This document shows, in pieces, positions 1 through 9,545 of a DNA stretch of 64,000 nucleotides. The DNA lies in the NCBI RefSeq assembly GCF_014400405.1, contig NZ_CP060496.1, positions 3,447,915 through 3,511,914 of the forward strand, read 5' to 3'. The notes under the pieces were generated by a model. It was given only the letters and a program-made list of their open reading frames with translations, searched no databases and had not been told where the DNA came from. Each line of letters opens with the position of its first letter. Positions within the stretch are counted from its first letter, which is position 1. The position numbers were made by a program, and so were the translations under genes. Source of the DNA: Brachybacterium sp. Z12 (GTDB lineage: Bacteria > Actinomycetota > Actinomycetes > Actinomycetales > Dermabacteraceae).

Positions 1-555
1 TGCACCGGCGCCAGCGGCGACGCTGAGACCACCGAGCCCGCCCCCGAGGACGGGGCAGGCGGCGGGCTGACTCTCACCGACCCCTGGGTGAAGGCCGCCG
101 AGGAGGGCATGACCTCCTCCTTCGGCGTGCTCCGCAACGACACGGAGCGAGATCTGGTGCTCACCGGGGTCTCGACTCCGGCGAGTTCCGCGGTCGAGCT
201 GCACGAGACCACCTCCGACGGCTCGGGCGGGATGAGCATGACGGAGAAGGAGGGCGGTTTCGAGCTGCCCGCCGGCGGCGAGCTCGTCCTCGAGCCGGGC
301 GGCCACCACATCATGCTCATGGACCTCACCGCCCCGCTGCTGCCCGGCGACGAGGTCGAGCTGACACTGCAGTTCGAGGACGGCGCCGAGCACCCGTTCA
401 CCGCCACCGTCAAGGACTTCGCCGGCGCCCAGGAGCACTACGAGCCCGAGGGATCCACGGGCTCCGGAGCGTCCGACGGCGGCGGCGCGCACGACCACGA
501 CCACGACCACGACCACGACGAGCACGACCATGACGGCCACGGGGGTGACGAGTGA
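1..555 (+). CDS. Copper chaperone PCu(A)C lipoprotein (5' end outside window)
   Basis: The frame is open from base 1 and begins with Cys-Thr-Gly-Ala-Ser-Gly, so the window probably starts at the lipobox cysteine of a lipoprotein whose signal peptide lies upstream. The body matches the PCu(A)C (DUF461) family of extracytoplasmic Cu(I) carriers. It has the expected spaced ligands: a His in VELHETT, then Met residues in GGMSM, then HHIMLM. The C-terminus is a low-complexity His/Asp tail (HDHDHDHDHDEHDHDGHGG), likely an additional metal-binding extension. The stop codon overlaps the GTG start of the DyP peroxidase (GTGA), so the two genes are translationally coupled. PCu(A)C next to a Tat-exported peroxidase is a familiar actinobacterial arrangement. 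The family assignment is firm; the identity of the metal client is inferred. Confidence 0.87.
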   Translation, partial: CTGASGDAETTEPAPEDGAGGGLTLTDPWVKAAEEGMTSSFGVLRNDTERDLVLTGVSTPASSAVELHETTSDGSGGMSMTEKEGGFELPAGGELVLEPGGHHIMLMDLTAPLLPGDEVELTLQFEDGAEHPFTATVKDFAGAQEHYEPEGSTGSGASDGGGAHDHDHDHDHDEHDHDGHGGDE

Positions 556-1786
556 CCGCGCGGACTCCCGCCCACGACCGTCTCGGCCGGCGGCACCTGC
601 TGCGCACCGGGGCGCTCGGCGTGGGCGCGCTCGGCGTCGGCGCCGCCTCCGTCGGCCTGGACCGCGCCCTCCGGGACCCAGCGACGGAACCGCCGGCCGC
701 TGAGCCCGCCCTGCACGGCGCTGCGACCATCCCCTTCCACGGCCCGCACCAGGCGGGGATCGAGACCCCCGCTCCGGCAGCGGCGACGTTCCTCGGCCTG
801 GACCTGCGCGAGGAGGTGGATCGCGAGGGGTGCTGCGCATGCTGCGCCTGCTCACCGACGACGCCGCCCGCCTCACCCAGGGCGAGCCGGCACTCGCGGA
901 CACGGAACCGGAGATGGCGTCCGAGCCCGCCGCGCTGACCGTCACCGTCGGCTTCGGCCCCGGGCTGATGTCGCGGGCCGAGCGCCCCGCCCCGGACTGG
1001 CTGGCCCCGCTGCCGGCCTTCGAGATCGACCAGCTCGAGGACCGGTACACCGGGGTGATCTGGTGCTGCAGGTCGCCGCCGAGGATCCGCTGACGGTCTC
1101 CCATGCCGCGCGGATGCTGCTCAAGGACGCCCGGGTGTTCACCCGGGTGCGCTGGGTGCAGCCCGGTTTCCGCCGCTCCCCGGTACGCAGGCCCCGGGCA
1201 CGACGATGCGCAACCTGTTCGGTCAGCTCGACGGCAGTGCGAACGCCCAGCTCGGCAGCGAGCATTTCTCGCGCGTGGTCTGGATCGACGAGGGGCCGTT
1301 CGCGGGCGGCACCTCGATGGTGCTCCGTCGGATCCGGATGGATCTGGACGGCTGGGACAAGGCGGACCGTGCGGCACGGGAGCAGTCCACCGGCACCCGG
1401 CTGGACACCGGCGCCCCGCTCAGCGGTGGCGACGAGTTCTCGAACGCCGACTTCGAGCAGGTCTCCGCGCACGGTTTCCCCGTGATCGGGGAGTTCTCGC
1501 ACATGCGGCGCGCGAACGGGATCGATGACGGGGAGCACCAGGAGATCTTCCGCCGCCCGTTCAACTACGACGAAGCGCCGTCGCCCGGCTCGGGGAGATC
1601 TCGGAGGCGGGTCAGGTCTTCGTCTCCTTCCAGGCCGATCTGACCGGGCAGTTCCTCCCGATCCAGTGGAGGCTGGATGCGCTGGATCTGCTGAACCAGT
1701 GGACCACCCCGATCGGCTCGGCCGTGTTCGCGATCCCGCCGGGCTGCGCCGAAGGTGAGTACATCGGGCAGTCCGTGCTGGAGTGA
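552..1786 (+). CDS. Tat-exported DyP-type heme peroxidase (four apparent frameshifts)
   Basis: Starts at GTG 552, overlapping the preceding stop. The N-terminus carries a twin-arginine signal (GRRHLLRTGALGVGALGVG). The protein is spread over several frames, but together they give about 411 residues, the normal length for a DyP/EfeB-type peroxidase. The GxxDG motif is read as FGQLDGSAN near 1215, and the proximal-heme region as FSHMRRANG near 1500, followed by RPFNYDE. The C-terminal part is GEISEAGQVFVSFQAD. Breaks lie near 828, 1050, 1182 and 1585; at each one, adding a single base to a G or C run (G4 to G5, G4 to G5, C4 to C5, C3 to C4) restores the reading. It probably oxidises substrates outside the membrane using heme and H2O2. 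The frameshifts are more likely sequence error than decay. Confidence 0.8.
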
Positions 1787-2005
1787 CCCCGGCGCCCGCA
1801 TGAGGGTGCCCAAGGGCTCGGGCGCCGCCCTGCACAGGATCGGCCTCTTCGCCGGCAGGGCGGCGCCCACCTGGCACGGTCATGGCAACCCGTGGCGAAC
1901 ACAGCGAGGGCCGGAGCCCTCCTCGTATGCTGACCGGACAGCCTGCAGACCCTCCTCGGCACCCGAGGGGGATCCAGGTCGCCCCGACGAGCGCAGGAGA
2001 TCTGC

Positions 2006-3495
2006 ATGCCCCGCTTCAACATCCCGGCCGAAGACGCCCAGGGACCGCTCGTCGTCGGCATCGACATCGGTTCCGGCGGCACCCGTGCCGCGGTCTACGA
2101 CGTCTCCGGCCGTGAGGTCGGCACGCTCCACCACAAGGAGACGCACGCCTTCACGGTCGATGACGACGGCACCAGCACCATCGATGCCGATCAGATCGTC
2201 GAGGAGATCCGCGCCTCCCTCGCCGCGGTCCTCACCGGGTCCCCGCTGCCCGGCGAGGTGCATGCGATCGGCTTCGACACCTTCGCCTCGACGCTCGTTG
2301 CGGTCGACGCGGCCGGCAACGCCCTGACCCCCTGCATCACCTACGCTGACACCCGCTGCCACGCCCAGGTCGATCGCCTCGCCGGCTCCCTGGACGTGGA
2401 CTCGCTGCACGAGCGCACCGGTGCGCGCCTGCACTCCTCGTACACCGCGCCCCGCCTGGCCTGGCTGCGCGAGGAGCAGCCGGAGGTCTTCGCCCGCACC
2501 GCCCGCTTCATGGCGCTCGGCGAGTACACGGCGCTCAAGCTGCTGGGCACCGCGGCGCTCGGCACCGCCTCGGCCGCATGGTCCGGCATGATCGACCGCC
2601 GCACCGGCCAGTACGTGCCCGAGCTGCTCGAGGCCGTCGGCGTGGACCCGGCGATGATGGGCACGGCGCTCGACCCCTCCGACGCGATCCCGGTGGAGGG
2701 CACCCCCTGGCCGCCGAGTTCCCGCAGCTGCGGGGCGCCGTGTGGCTGCCGGTGATCGGAGACGGCCTGGCCGCGAACCTCGGCATCGGCGCACTCGGCG
2801 CGGGCACCTGGGGCATCTCGACCGCCACCTCCGGCGCGATCCGCCAGCTGCTCGACACCTCGATCCCCACCCTGCCCAGCGGACTGTGGGCCTACCGCGT
2901 GGACCAGCAGCGCACCCTGGTCGGCTCCGCGATGAGCGACTGCGGCCGCGTGCTTGACTGGTGCCGCAACGAGCTGGCGATGCCCTTCGACATCGACGCC
3001 ACCGACACCGCGACCCTGTTCTCCGGCCCGCCCTCCGAGGGCACGCCGCTGGTGATCCCGTTCTTCTCCGGGGAGCGCGGCACCAAGTGGCGCGGCAGCT
3101 CCCGGGCGATGTTCGCGAACGTCGGCGCATCCACCACCTGGAAGGACATGCTGCTCGGGGCAATGGAGGGCGTGGCCCTGTCGTTCCTGCGCATCGCCGA
3201 CCAGATGCGCGAGGCCGGCGGCGAGCCCGAGCGGATCGTGCTCTCCGGCGGCATGACCGGGGCGATCCCCGGCTGGCTGCACCTGCTCTCCGACGCCCTG
3301 GCGATGCCGATCGACCATGTGGCCGTCTCCCGCTCGACCATGCGCGGCGCCGCCGTGATGGCGCTCGAGCAGGCCGCGCCCGGCATGCCCGTCGCCGAGG
3401 TGCCGGTGCTGAACCGCGTGGAGCCCGTCCTCGCGCACCAGGACTACTACCGCGAACGCCTCGAGCGCTTCGAGAAGCTCGCCGACCTGGCCTGA
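2006..3495 (+). CDS. FGGY-family carbohydrate kinase, gluconokinase-like (one frameshift)
   Basis: ATP-dependent sugar kinase of the FGGY fold. The N-terminal phosphate-binding strand reads GIDIGSGGTRAAVYD, and the C-terminal ATP-site region reads VLSGGMTGAIPGW followed by SRSTMRGAAVMALEQ. The start at 2006 has AGGAG about 9 bases upstream. The first frame runs to about 2700, where the protein continues in another frame (VEGTP, then LAAEFPQLRGAVWLP); one extra C in the C5 run there restores about 496 residues, the usual family length. It converges on a uronate isomerase/UxuB-like operon, so a sugar-acid or pentose substrate such as gluconate is plausible. Substrate specificity cannot be read from the sequence; xylulokinase-like activity is an alternative. 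Confidence 0.8.
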
Positions 3496-3500
3496 AGCAG

Positions 3501-3520
3501 GCCCCGGCCCCACTCGGGGC
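3501..3520. terminator. Hairpin between convergent genes
   Basis: GCCCCG (3501-3506) pairs with CGGGGC (3515-3520) across an 8-base loop, between the ends of two convergent genes. It has no T-tract, so termination is inferred from position only. Confidence 0.4.
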
Positions 3521-3537
3521 TCAGAGGGCTCAAAGGC

Positions 3538-4809
3538 TCAGGGGCGCGGGAGGCGCTGCTCCTCGGCGATGACCGCGTCCACGAGAGGATCGATGGCGGG
3601 GACGCCGAGCAGGGCGAGCAGGGAGCTCACGCGCTCGGTGGTGTCCTCGTGCGAGGCGGCGGCCGCGATGGCCTCGGACTTCGGGTCCTGCACCTCGGCG
3701 CCTGCGCGCACGCGGTCGGTGACCCAGGCGGTCCAGGCGGCGACGGCCGCGACCTCGCCGGGCGCCTGGTCCGGTCCGCCGCGCTCGGCGATCACGGGCA
3801 GGGCGCGCACGGGCAGCTTCACGGAGCCGTCGGCGGCGATGCGGATCAGGTTGTCCGCGAGGCGCGGGTTGCGGAACCGCTCCTCGAGGGCAGAGGTGTA
3901 GGCGTCGAGCTCGTGCGCGGGAAGCGGCAGCGTCGAGCGGGCCTCGGCCCACAGCTGCTCGACCAGCGCCCGCACCTCGCGGTGGGCGATCGCCTCGTCC
4001 ACGCGCTCGACGCCGGCGACCTGGCCGGCGTAGGCCATCAGGGTGTGGGCACCGTTGAGCAGGCGCAGCTTGCGCAGCTCGTGCACCTCGATGTCGTCGG
4101 TGAACTGCACGCCGGCCTTCTCCCACTCGGGGCGACGGCCGCGGAAGCGGTCCTCGATGACCCATTCGGTGAAGGGCTCGGTGACCACCGGGACGCTGTC
4201 GGCGAGGCCGGTCTGGGCGCGCACGGTCTCGGAGGCGTTGTCGTCAGCGGACGGGGTGATCCGGTCGACCATGGAGGAGATGACGTCGACGTGGTCCGGG
4301 AACCAGGCCCGGGTCTCCTCGTCGAGCTCGGCGAGAACGGCCTGGCCCAGCACCTCGCCGTTGCCGGTGAGGTTGTCGCAGGAGACCAGGGCGATCGGCT
4401 CGGTGACCCCGGCTTCGCGGCGGGCCTTCAGGCCGAGCGCAATACGGGCAGGGGCGGAGGTGGCGGGGTCGCTGCCGGCCGCGTAGCCCTTCTCGGTGAT
4501 GGTCAAGGTGACCACCGCGGTGAAGGGGTCGGCGAGCAGGCGCACCAGGGCGTCGACGTCGGAGGCGGGGAACACCTCGTCGATGACGTCGACGATGCTG
4601 ACCTCGTCCTGCTCCGGGCCGCGCACGATCAGGCCGTACCTGCCGCCCTGAGCGTTGAGCGCATCAGCCATCGTGGCCGAGCGGCCGGTGAAGGCCACCA
4701 CGGACCAGCCGCCGGCCACATCGGTGGCGTGCAGGGTGTGGGAGCGGGCGAAATTGCCGATGCCGAGGTGGACCAGACGGCCCACGTCCGAGGGGCTGGG
4801 GTTGCTCAT
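3538..4809 (-). CDS. Mannitol dehydrogenase-family oxidoreductase, fructuronate/tagaturonate reductase-like
   Basis: NAD(P)-dependent polyol/hexuronate dehydrogenase of 423 residues, intact. The N-terminal nucleotide-binding segment is VHLGIGNFARSH. The signature KLRLLNGAHTLMAYAG sits near residue 260, the usual place for the catalytic Lys helix of this family. The protein is somewhat shorter than E. coli UxuB/UxaB. The ATG overlaps the stop of the upstream uronate isomerase gene, so the two are one translationally coupled unit. With UxaC it would turn glucuronate or galacturonate, via fructuronate or tagaturonate, into mannonate or altronate. Which of the two it reduces is not resolved. The next enzymes (UxuA/UxaA, KDG kinase and aldolase) are not in the window. 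Confidence 0.85.
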   Translation of the reverse strand: MSNPSPSDVGRLVHLGIGNFARSHTLHATDVAGGWSVVAFTGRSATMADALNAQGGRYGLIVRGPEQDEVSIVDVIDEVFPASDVDALVRLLADPFTAVVTLTITEKGYAAGSDPATSAPARIALGLKARREAGVTEPIALVSCDNLTGNGEVLGQAVLAELDEETRAWFPDHVDVISSMVDRITPSADDNASETVRAQTGLADSVPVVTEPFTEWVIEDRFRGRRPEWEKAGVQFTDDIEVHELRKLRLLNGAHTLMAYAGQVAGVERVDEAIAHREVRALVEQLWAEARSTLPLPAHELDAYTSALEERFRNPRLADNLIRIAADGSVKLPVRALPVIAERGGPDQAPGEVAAVAAWTAWVTDRVRAGAEVQDPKSEAIAAAASHEDTTERVSSLLALLGVPAIDPLVDAVIAEEQRLPRP

Positions 4810-6247
4810 CAGTTCTTCTCTCCTGCAGCGCCGAGGCGGAAGAAGACCTCGCGCGGCTGCTGATCGGGCAGGGTGGTCACGAGCTCCTGGGCGTCCTCGA
4901 GTCGGATCCGGTGCTCGGCGACCAGGCCTGCGAGGTGGGTCGCATCCAGGCGGCGGGACATGTCGTGCCGGGCCGGGATCGAGCAGAAGGCGCGGGTGTC
5001 GTCGATGAAGCCGCTGGTGCGCGTGTAGCCGAGGGTCTCGGAGACGGCGCGGCGGTAGCGGAGGATCGCGTCGGGCGAGTCGATGAACCACCACGGCGCA
5101 CCGGCGAAGACGGAGGGGTACACGCCGGCCAGCGGCGCGATCTCGCGGGAGAGCACCGTCTCGTCGATGGTGAACAGCACGGTGCGGAAGTTCGGGTGGT
5201 GGCCCACGTCGTTGAGCATCGGGCGGATGTGGTGGACATAGTCCACGGCCACGGGGATGTCGAAGCCGACGTCCGCGCCGAACTTCTCGAACATCTCATC
5301 GCTGTGGTTGCGCAGCACGGCCGGGTGGATGGTCATGACCAGACCGTCCTCGGCGGCCAGGCGTGCCTGGTCGCCCAGCATGTGGCGGCGCAGGGCCACG
5401 GCGTCGTCGGCGCCGATGCCACCGGCGCGCGCGGCGGTGTAGAGGCGGCGGGCGTCCTCATCGCTCAGGCGGGCGGTGCCCGGGTCGATGTGGGCGTGGT
5501 CGGTGGAGACGGCGCCGTGGTCGCGGAAGTAGAGGCGGCGGGTGCGCATCGCCTCGTGGTAGCCGTCGTAGGTGCTGACGTCGACACCAGCAGCTTCGCC
5601 GAGGGCGTCGGCGAGCGCGGGGAAGTCGGGGCGGCCGGCCTCGAGGTACTTGTCCGGGCGGAAGGTGGGGATGACCCGGCCGGTGAAGGTCTCGTCCGCG
5701 GCGAGCGCGGCGTGCGGGGCGAGGTCGTCGACGGGGTCGTCGGTGGTCGCCAGAACCGTGATCTTGAACTGCTCGAACAGGGCGCGGGGGCGGAACTCTG
5801 GGCGGGTGAGCTTCTCGGCGATCTCGTCGTACATCGCGTCGGCGGTGCGCGGGTTCAGCACCGTCTCGAGGCCGAAGACCTCGTGGAAGACGTGCTCGAT
5901 CCAGTAGCGCGAGGGGGTGCCGGCGTAGGCGTGCCAGTGCTCGGCCAGCAGGTGCCAGGCCTTGCGGGAGGCGGCCTCGTCCAGCGGGCCCTGGCCCACG
6001 CCGAGATCCGCGAGGTCCACGCCGCGGGCGTGCATCAGGCGGTTGACGTAGTGGTCAGGGGTGATGAACAGCGCGGTGGGGTCGCGCCACGGCTCGTTGT
6101 CGAGGAGCAGCCGGGGTCGACGTGCCCGTGGGGCGAGACGATCGGCTGGTCCTTCTCGAGCTCGTAGAGCCCGCGGGCGATCTCGCGGACGGCGGGGTCG
6201 GCGGGGAAGAGTCTGTCAGGGTGCGGCACGAAGGCGTCGTTGCTCAT
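4809..6247 (-). CDS. uxaC: Uronate isomerase (one frameshift near the N-terminus)
   Basis: Glucuronate/galacturonate isomerase of the amidohydrolase superfamily, about 480 residues after correction. The N-terminus (SNDAFVPHPDRLFPADP) leads into VSPHGHVDP, the metal-binding HxH on the first barrel strand. The frame then breaks near 6112; a C4 to C5 correction continues as LLLDNEPWRDPTALFITPDHYVNRLMHARG, which is classic UxaC. Later landmarks include RTRRLYFRDHGAVSTDHAHID and a C-terminal PARHDMSRRL. It lies downstream of the LacI-type regulator gene and is coupled to the UxuB-like gene. A motif upstream of its start is repeated upstream of the regulator. Confidence 0.9.
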
Positions 6248-6280
6248 GCCGCCATCCTCGCAAGGGCAGGCCCGGAGCGC

Positions 6281-6301
6281 GGAGGGTTGTCACCGGTTGC
6301 C
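6281..6301. promoter_or_regulatory. Candidate LacI-type operator upstream of uxaC
   Basis: Read on the minus strand, GGCAACCGGTGACAACCC followed by TCC lies 34-54 bases upstream of the uxaC start. Its core closely matches a motif upstream of the LacI-type regulator gene at 7442-7463. The central ACCGGT is palindromic, as in many LacI-family operators. Binding is inferred. Confidence 0.45.
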
Positions 6302-6314
6302 GACTCCGCGGGGC

Positions 6315-7319
6315 TCAGGCCCCCGGTTCGCGGGGCCCGGTGGTGCCTCGCGGGACCAGGCGCACAGGCAGGGACCCCTCGACCGGGGTGCGGTGCGCGG
6401 AGGGGTTCTCGATGCGGCGCACGAGGCGCTCGACGGCGGCGCGGCCCTGGGCGCGCTTGGGGCTGACGACGGTGGTGACCCCGCCGCCCACCAGCCGGGA
6501 GAGCTGGATGTCGTCGTGGCCCATCACCGACAGCTGCCCCGGCACCCGCACTCCGGCGCGCAGCGCGGAGATCAGGAAGCCGAAGGCGACCAGGTCGTTG
6601 TAGCAGATCACGGCATGGGGCAGGGAGTCGCGGAGCTCCTCGAAGGCCTGTTCGCCGCCGGCGGTGGTGGGGGCGAAGGGGCCGTGGCGCTGCACCTGCA
6701 GGCCGTGCTGGCGGGCGGAGACACGGGCGGCGCGCCAGCGCTCCCCGTCGGACCAGGAGTTCACGGGCCCGGCGACGTAGGTGACGGTGCGGCTCCCGTT
6801 CTCCGCGAGGTGCGCCATGGCCTGCCCCATCCCGTGCTCGTAGTCGGGGGTGACGGAGTCGAGGCCGGCCACGCGACGGTTCAGGACCACCACCGGGATG
6901 CGCTTGGTGAGGTGGTTGAGGGTGGCGTCGGAGAGGCGGGTGCCGGCGAGCACGATGCCGTCGACCACGTTGACGGCGCTCTCGAGGCTGGTGCGCTCGC
7001 GGACCTCGTCCTCGACCGTGTCGAGCAGGAGGAGCAGGAACTCCTGCTCGTGGGCGGCTTCCTGCATGCCGGAGACGAGCTCGGCGAAGTAGGGATTGGT
7101 GAGGTCGGGGACTTCGATGCCCAGGCGGTGATGGCGCTGGCCGCGCTCCTGGGCGGCGGGCGCGGAGGTGCGGTAGCCGAGCTCCTTGGCGGCGGCCATC
7201 ACGGTGGCGTGGGTGGCGGCGCTGACCCGGCCGGGGCGGGAGAAGGCGCGGGAGACGGTGGAGGGCGCCACGCCCGCGGTCTTGGCGACGTCGTAGATGG
7301 TCACGCGCTTTTCCGCCAC
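6315..7319 (-). CDS. LacI-family transcriptional regulator of the uronate genes
   Basis: Repressor of about 334 residues. The N-terminal helix-turn-helix is VTIYDVAKTAGVAPSTVSRAF, the standard LacI DNA-binding domain. It is followed by a periplasmic-binding-protein-like effector domain (LGIEVPDLTNPYFAELVSG near residue 65, CYNDLVAFGFL near 235, SVMGHDDIQLSRL near 265). I chose the GTG at 7319 because a purine-rich GGAG lies upstream; a GTG at 7304 is possible. The open frame continues upstream without conserved sequence. It lies immediately before uxaC on the same strand, so a uronate or related sugar acid is the likely effector. Confidence 0.85.
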   Translation of the reverse strand: MAEKRVTIYDVAKTAGVAPSTVSRAFSRPGRVSAATHATVMAAAKELGYRTSAPAAQERGQRHHRLGIEVPDLTNPYFAELVSGMQEAAHEQEFLLLLLDTVEDEVRERTSLESAVNVVDGIVLAGTRLSDATLNHLTKRIPVVVLNRRVAGLDSVTPDYEHGMGQAMAHLAENGSRTVTYVAGPVNSWSDGERWRAARVSARQHGLQVQRHGPFAPTTAGGEQAFEELRDSLPHAVICYNDLVAFGFLISALRAGVRVPGQLSVMGHDDIQLSRLVGGGVTTVVSPKRAQGRAAVERLVRRIENPSAHRTPVEGSLPVRLVPRGTTGPREPGA

Positions 7320-7441
7320 CTGGCCGGCTCCGTCCTCGCCTGCTCGGCGCTGCCTGTCTGGGAGGGCGCATGCCGCTCCCGGCCGTGCTCCGGTCGGGGC
7401 ACCCGCGCCTGTTGTCTGCCGGCCGATCCTACCCCGGCGGC

Positions 7442-7463
7442 GGGCAACCAGCGGCAACCCTCC
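7442..7463. promoter_or_regulatory. Candidate autoregulatory operator upstream of the LacI regulator
   Basis: GGGCAACCAGCGGCAACCC followed by TCC contains two GGCAACC direct repeats. It closely matches the motif at 6281-6301 upstream of uxaC, in the opposite orientation. Shared sites upstream of a LacI gene and its neighbour suggest auto- and co-regulation (inference). Confidence 0.45.
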
Positions 7464-7496
7464 TGCGACGTGGGACGACGCCCGTACGGGCCAGCC

Positions 7497-8689
7497 TCAG
7501 TCGCGCAGGCCGTAGGCCTCGTCGAGGGTGGTGGTCACCAGGTATCGCGTCGTCTCGACGTAGACGGAGGTGGCCGCGTCGGCGGAGAACAGCTCGGGCA
7601 CGGCCAGCGGCCCGGTGAGGTCGGCGTCGAAGGGGTTGACCAGCAGTCCCTGGGAGGTGTCGAGCACCACCAGGGTGCCCTCCTCGGGGCGCTGGGCGTA
7701 GGCGAGCCGCTCCCCGGCGGTGAGGAACACCAGCTGCTCGGGGTCCCGGTGCCGCCATCGCTCCTCGCCGTCCTGGTCGAGGCCGCGCACGGTGGCGCCG
7801 TCGGCGACCACGGTGACGTCCAGCCCGTGGTCGTGGGCGGCGGCCCGGGCACCCTCGGCGACGACTCTGCCGTCGGCGAGGTCCAGCAGGATCCCGGGCC
7901 CGTCGCCACCGCCGAGCACGGCGAGGTCAGTGGTGGTGTCGATCCGGCCGAGGATCTGGGTGGCCGACGGATCCAGGCCGTCCGGCAGGGGCGTGCGCCA
8001 GAGCTCGGCGAGTGCCGTCCCGTGACGGGCGACGAGCTCCTCACCCTCGGTGTGGAGCACGGTGCCGAGGTGCTCGGCCACGAGCCGCCCGCCCTCGAGC
8101 TCCTCCTCTCGCAGCAGCACCTCCCCGTCTCGGCGGACAGGGCGACGCGCGGGCCCTGCTCCTCGGCGGCGACCCCCAGCCCAGGCGTGCGGAACGGGCC
8201 GGGCACCGCGGCTGGTCCCCACAGGACCTCGGCGGTGCGCAGGTCATACCCGGTCGCGGTCAGCCCCTCCTCCTCGCCCGACGCGCGGTCGGTGAGGACG
8301 GCGACGCCGCGCCCGCCGGCCGTGCGGGAGAGGGCGAAGGCGGCGTGACCGTGGGGACGCTGCGCGGCCCACAGGGCGGTGCCGTCCTGGTCGAGGGCGG
8401 TGAAGCGCAGGCGGTCGCCGCTGTCGTCGAGTCCGAGGAAGATCCCGTCCAGTTCCTGGGGTGCGGTGTTCCAGCCGGGGTTGACCACGAGCATCACGGT
8501 CATCTCGAGGGTGAGCCGCAGGGCGGTGGGATCGACGAGCTCGGCACGCTCCCCGAGCACGGTCGGTGCCGGGTCGATGTCGATCTCGGGGGCCGGGCGA
8601 GGGGTCTCGGTCGCCGCAGGGGTGTCCGCCTCGCAGGCCGCGAGGGCGCCGGCCGGGAGGGCGAGCAGCAGGGTGCGGCGCCTCATCAT
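7497..8689 (-). CDS. Lipoprotein with PQQ-like beta-propeller character (one frameshift)
   Basis: Begins MMRRRTLLLALPAGALAACEAD, a lipoprotein signal with the lipobox cysteine at about residue 20; GGAGG lies just upstream. The mature part has repeated short segments such as RFTALDQDGTALWAAQRP, VRGLDQDGEERWRHRD and GTLVVLDTSQGLLV, typical of PQQ-like/quinoprotein propeller blades that end in aromatic residues. The frame breaks near 8125 and continues in another frame (GEVLLREEELEGGRLVAEHL) to the stop at 7497, giving about 398 residues. It overlaps the ccdA stop (ATGATGA), so it belongs to the DsbA-CcdA operon. No enzymatic residues are recognisable; a surface scaffold or folding role is only inferred from its neighbours. 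Confidence 0.65.
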
Positions 8690-9544
8690 CTCCTCCCTCC
8701 CTGGGCCGTGCTGTTCGCGGTGCGGCGGCGGTCCGCCCACCACCACAGGGCCAGGGCGAGCGCGCCGAGCCCGGCGATGATCGCGATCTGGAGCCCGGTG
8801 TCGCTGAGCACGGTGAGGTTCTCCTGCCAGCGGGCGAGCACGCCGGTGGGCACCAGGGAGGGCATGGTGACCAGGCCGTTGGTGGCCCAGAAGAGGATCC
8901 CGACGGCGATGATCAGCGCCCCGGTGAGCAGGGTGGTGGTGTGCAGGCGCCGGCCCAGCACGGTCACCTCGCGGCCTCGCAGCAGGGCCCGGGAGCGGGG
9001 GCCGAGGCGGTGCCAGAGGGCGGCGAGTCCCAGCAGGGGCGCGACCCATGCCGGCGCCGTAGACGGCCAGCAGCACCGCGGCGGCCGCCACGCTCCCCTG
9101 CCCGACGGCGAGGCTGAGCACCGCGCCGAGGATCGGGCCGGCGCAGAATCCTGCGACGCCGCCGACGGCACCGAGCAGCAGGGTGCGCGGCAGTCCGCTG
9201 CCCCGGGCGGAGGCCTGCTGGGCACGGCCGATCCCGGGCAGGAACCGTCCCAGGTCGAGACCGACGCCGAGGCCGTGCAGCACGCCGAGCACGATCAGCA
9301 GCAGCGAGGTCACGATGATCAGCGCGCCGCGGTGGGTGACGAACAGGGTCCCCACCATGCCCGCGCCGACGCCGAGCGGGACGAGGGTCAGCACGAGGCC
9401 CAGGTAGAACACCGCGCCGTGGAGCAGCAGCCCAGCCCGGGTGGTGACGGAGGAGGCGAAGTAGCCGGGAAGCAGCAGCGCCCCGCAGGGGCTGAGCAGG
9501 GCGAGGGCGCCGCCGAGGAACGCCGCGAGGACGGAGATCTCCAT
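8686..9544 (-). CDS. ccdA: Cytochrome c biogenesis protein CcdA / DsbD-like transmembrane protein (one frameshift)
   Basis: Polytopic membrane protein of about 286 residues that passes reducing equivalents from cytoplasmic thioredoxin across the membrane. The N-terminus is AFLGGALALLSPCGALLLPG, with the conserved first cysteine in LSPCG; the second is in VAGFCAGPILGAVLSLAVG. About six to seven hydrophobic segments are visible. The frame breaks near 9050: deleting one G in ATGGGTCGC restores AGMVAPLLGLAALW. The gene starts one base after the stop of the DsbA-like gene and overlaps the following lipoprotein gene, so the three form a tight operon for extracytoplasmic thiol redox. Confidence 0.85.
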
Positions 9545-9545
9545 G

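Noticed and set aside
552..1786. DyP peroxidase as a true pseudogene
   Set aside because: All four breaks are repaired by one base in a G or C run and every motif survives; error is the simpler explanation.
6240..8348. 702-codon plus-strand open frame over the LacI regulator
   Set aside because: Antisense shadow of the LacI gene with no domain likeness.
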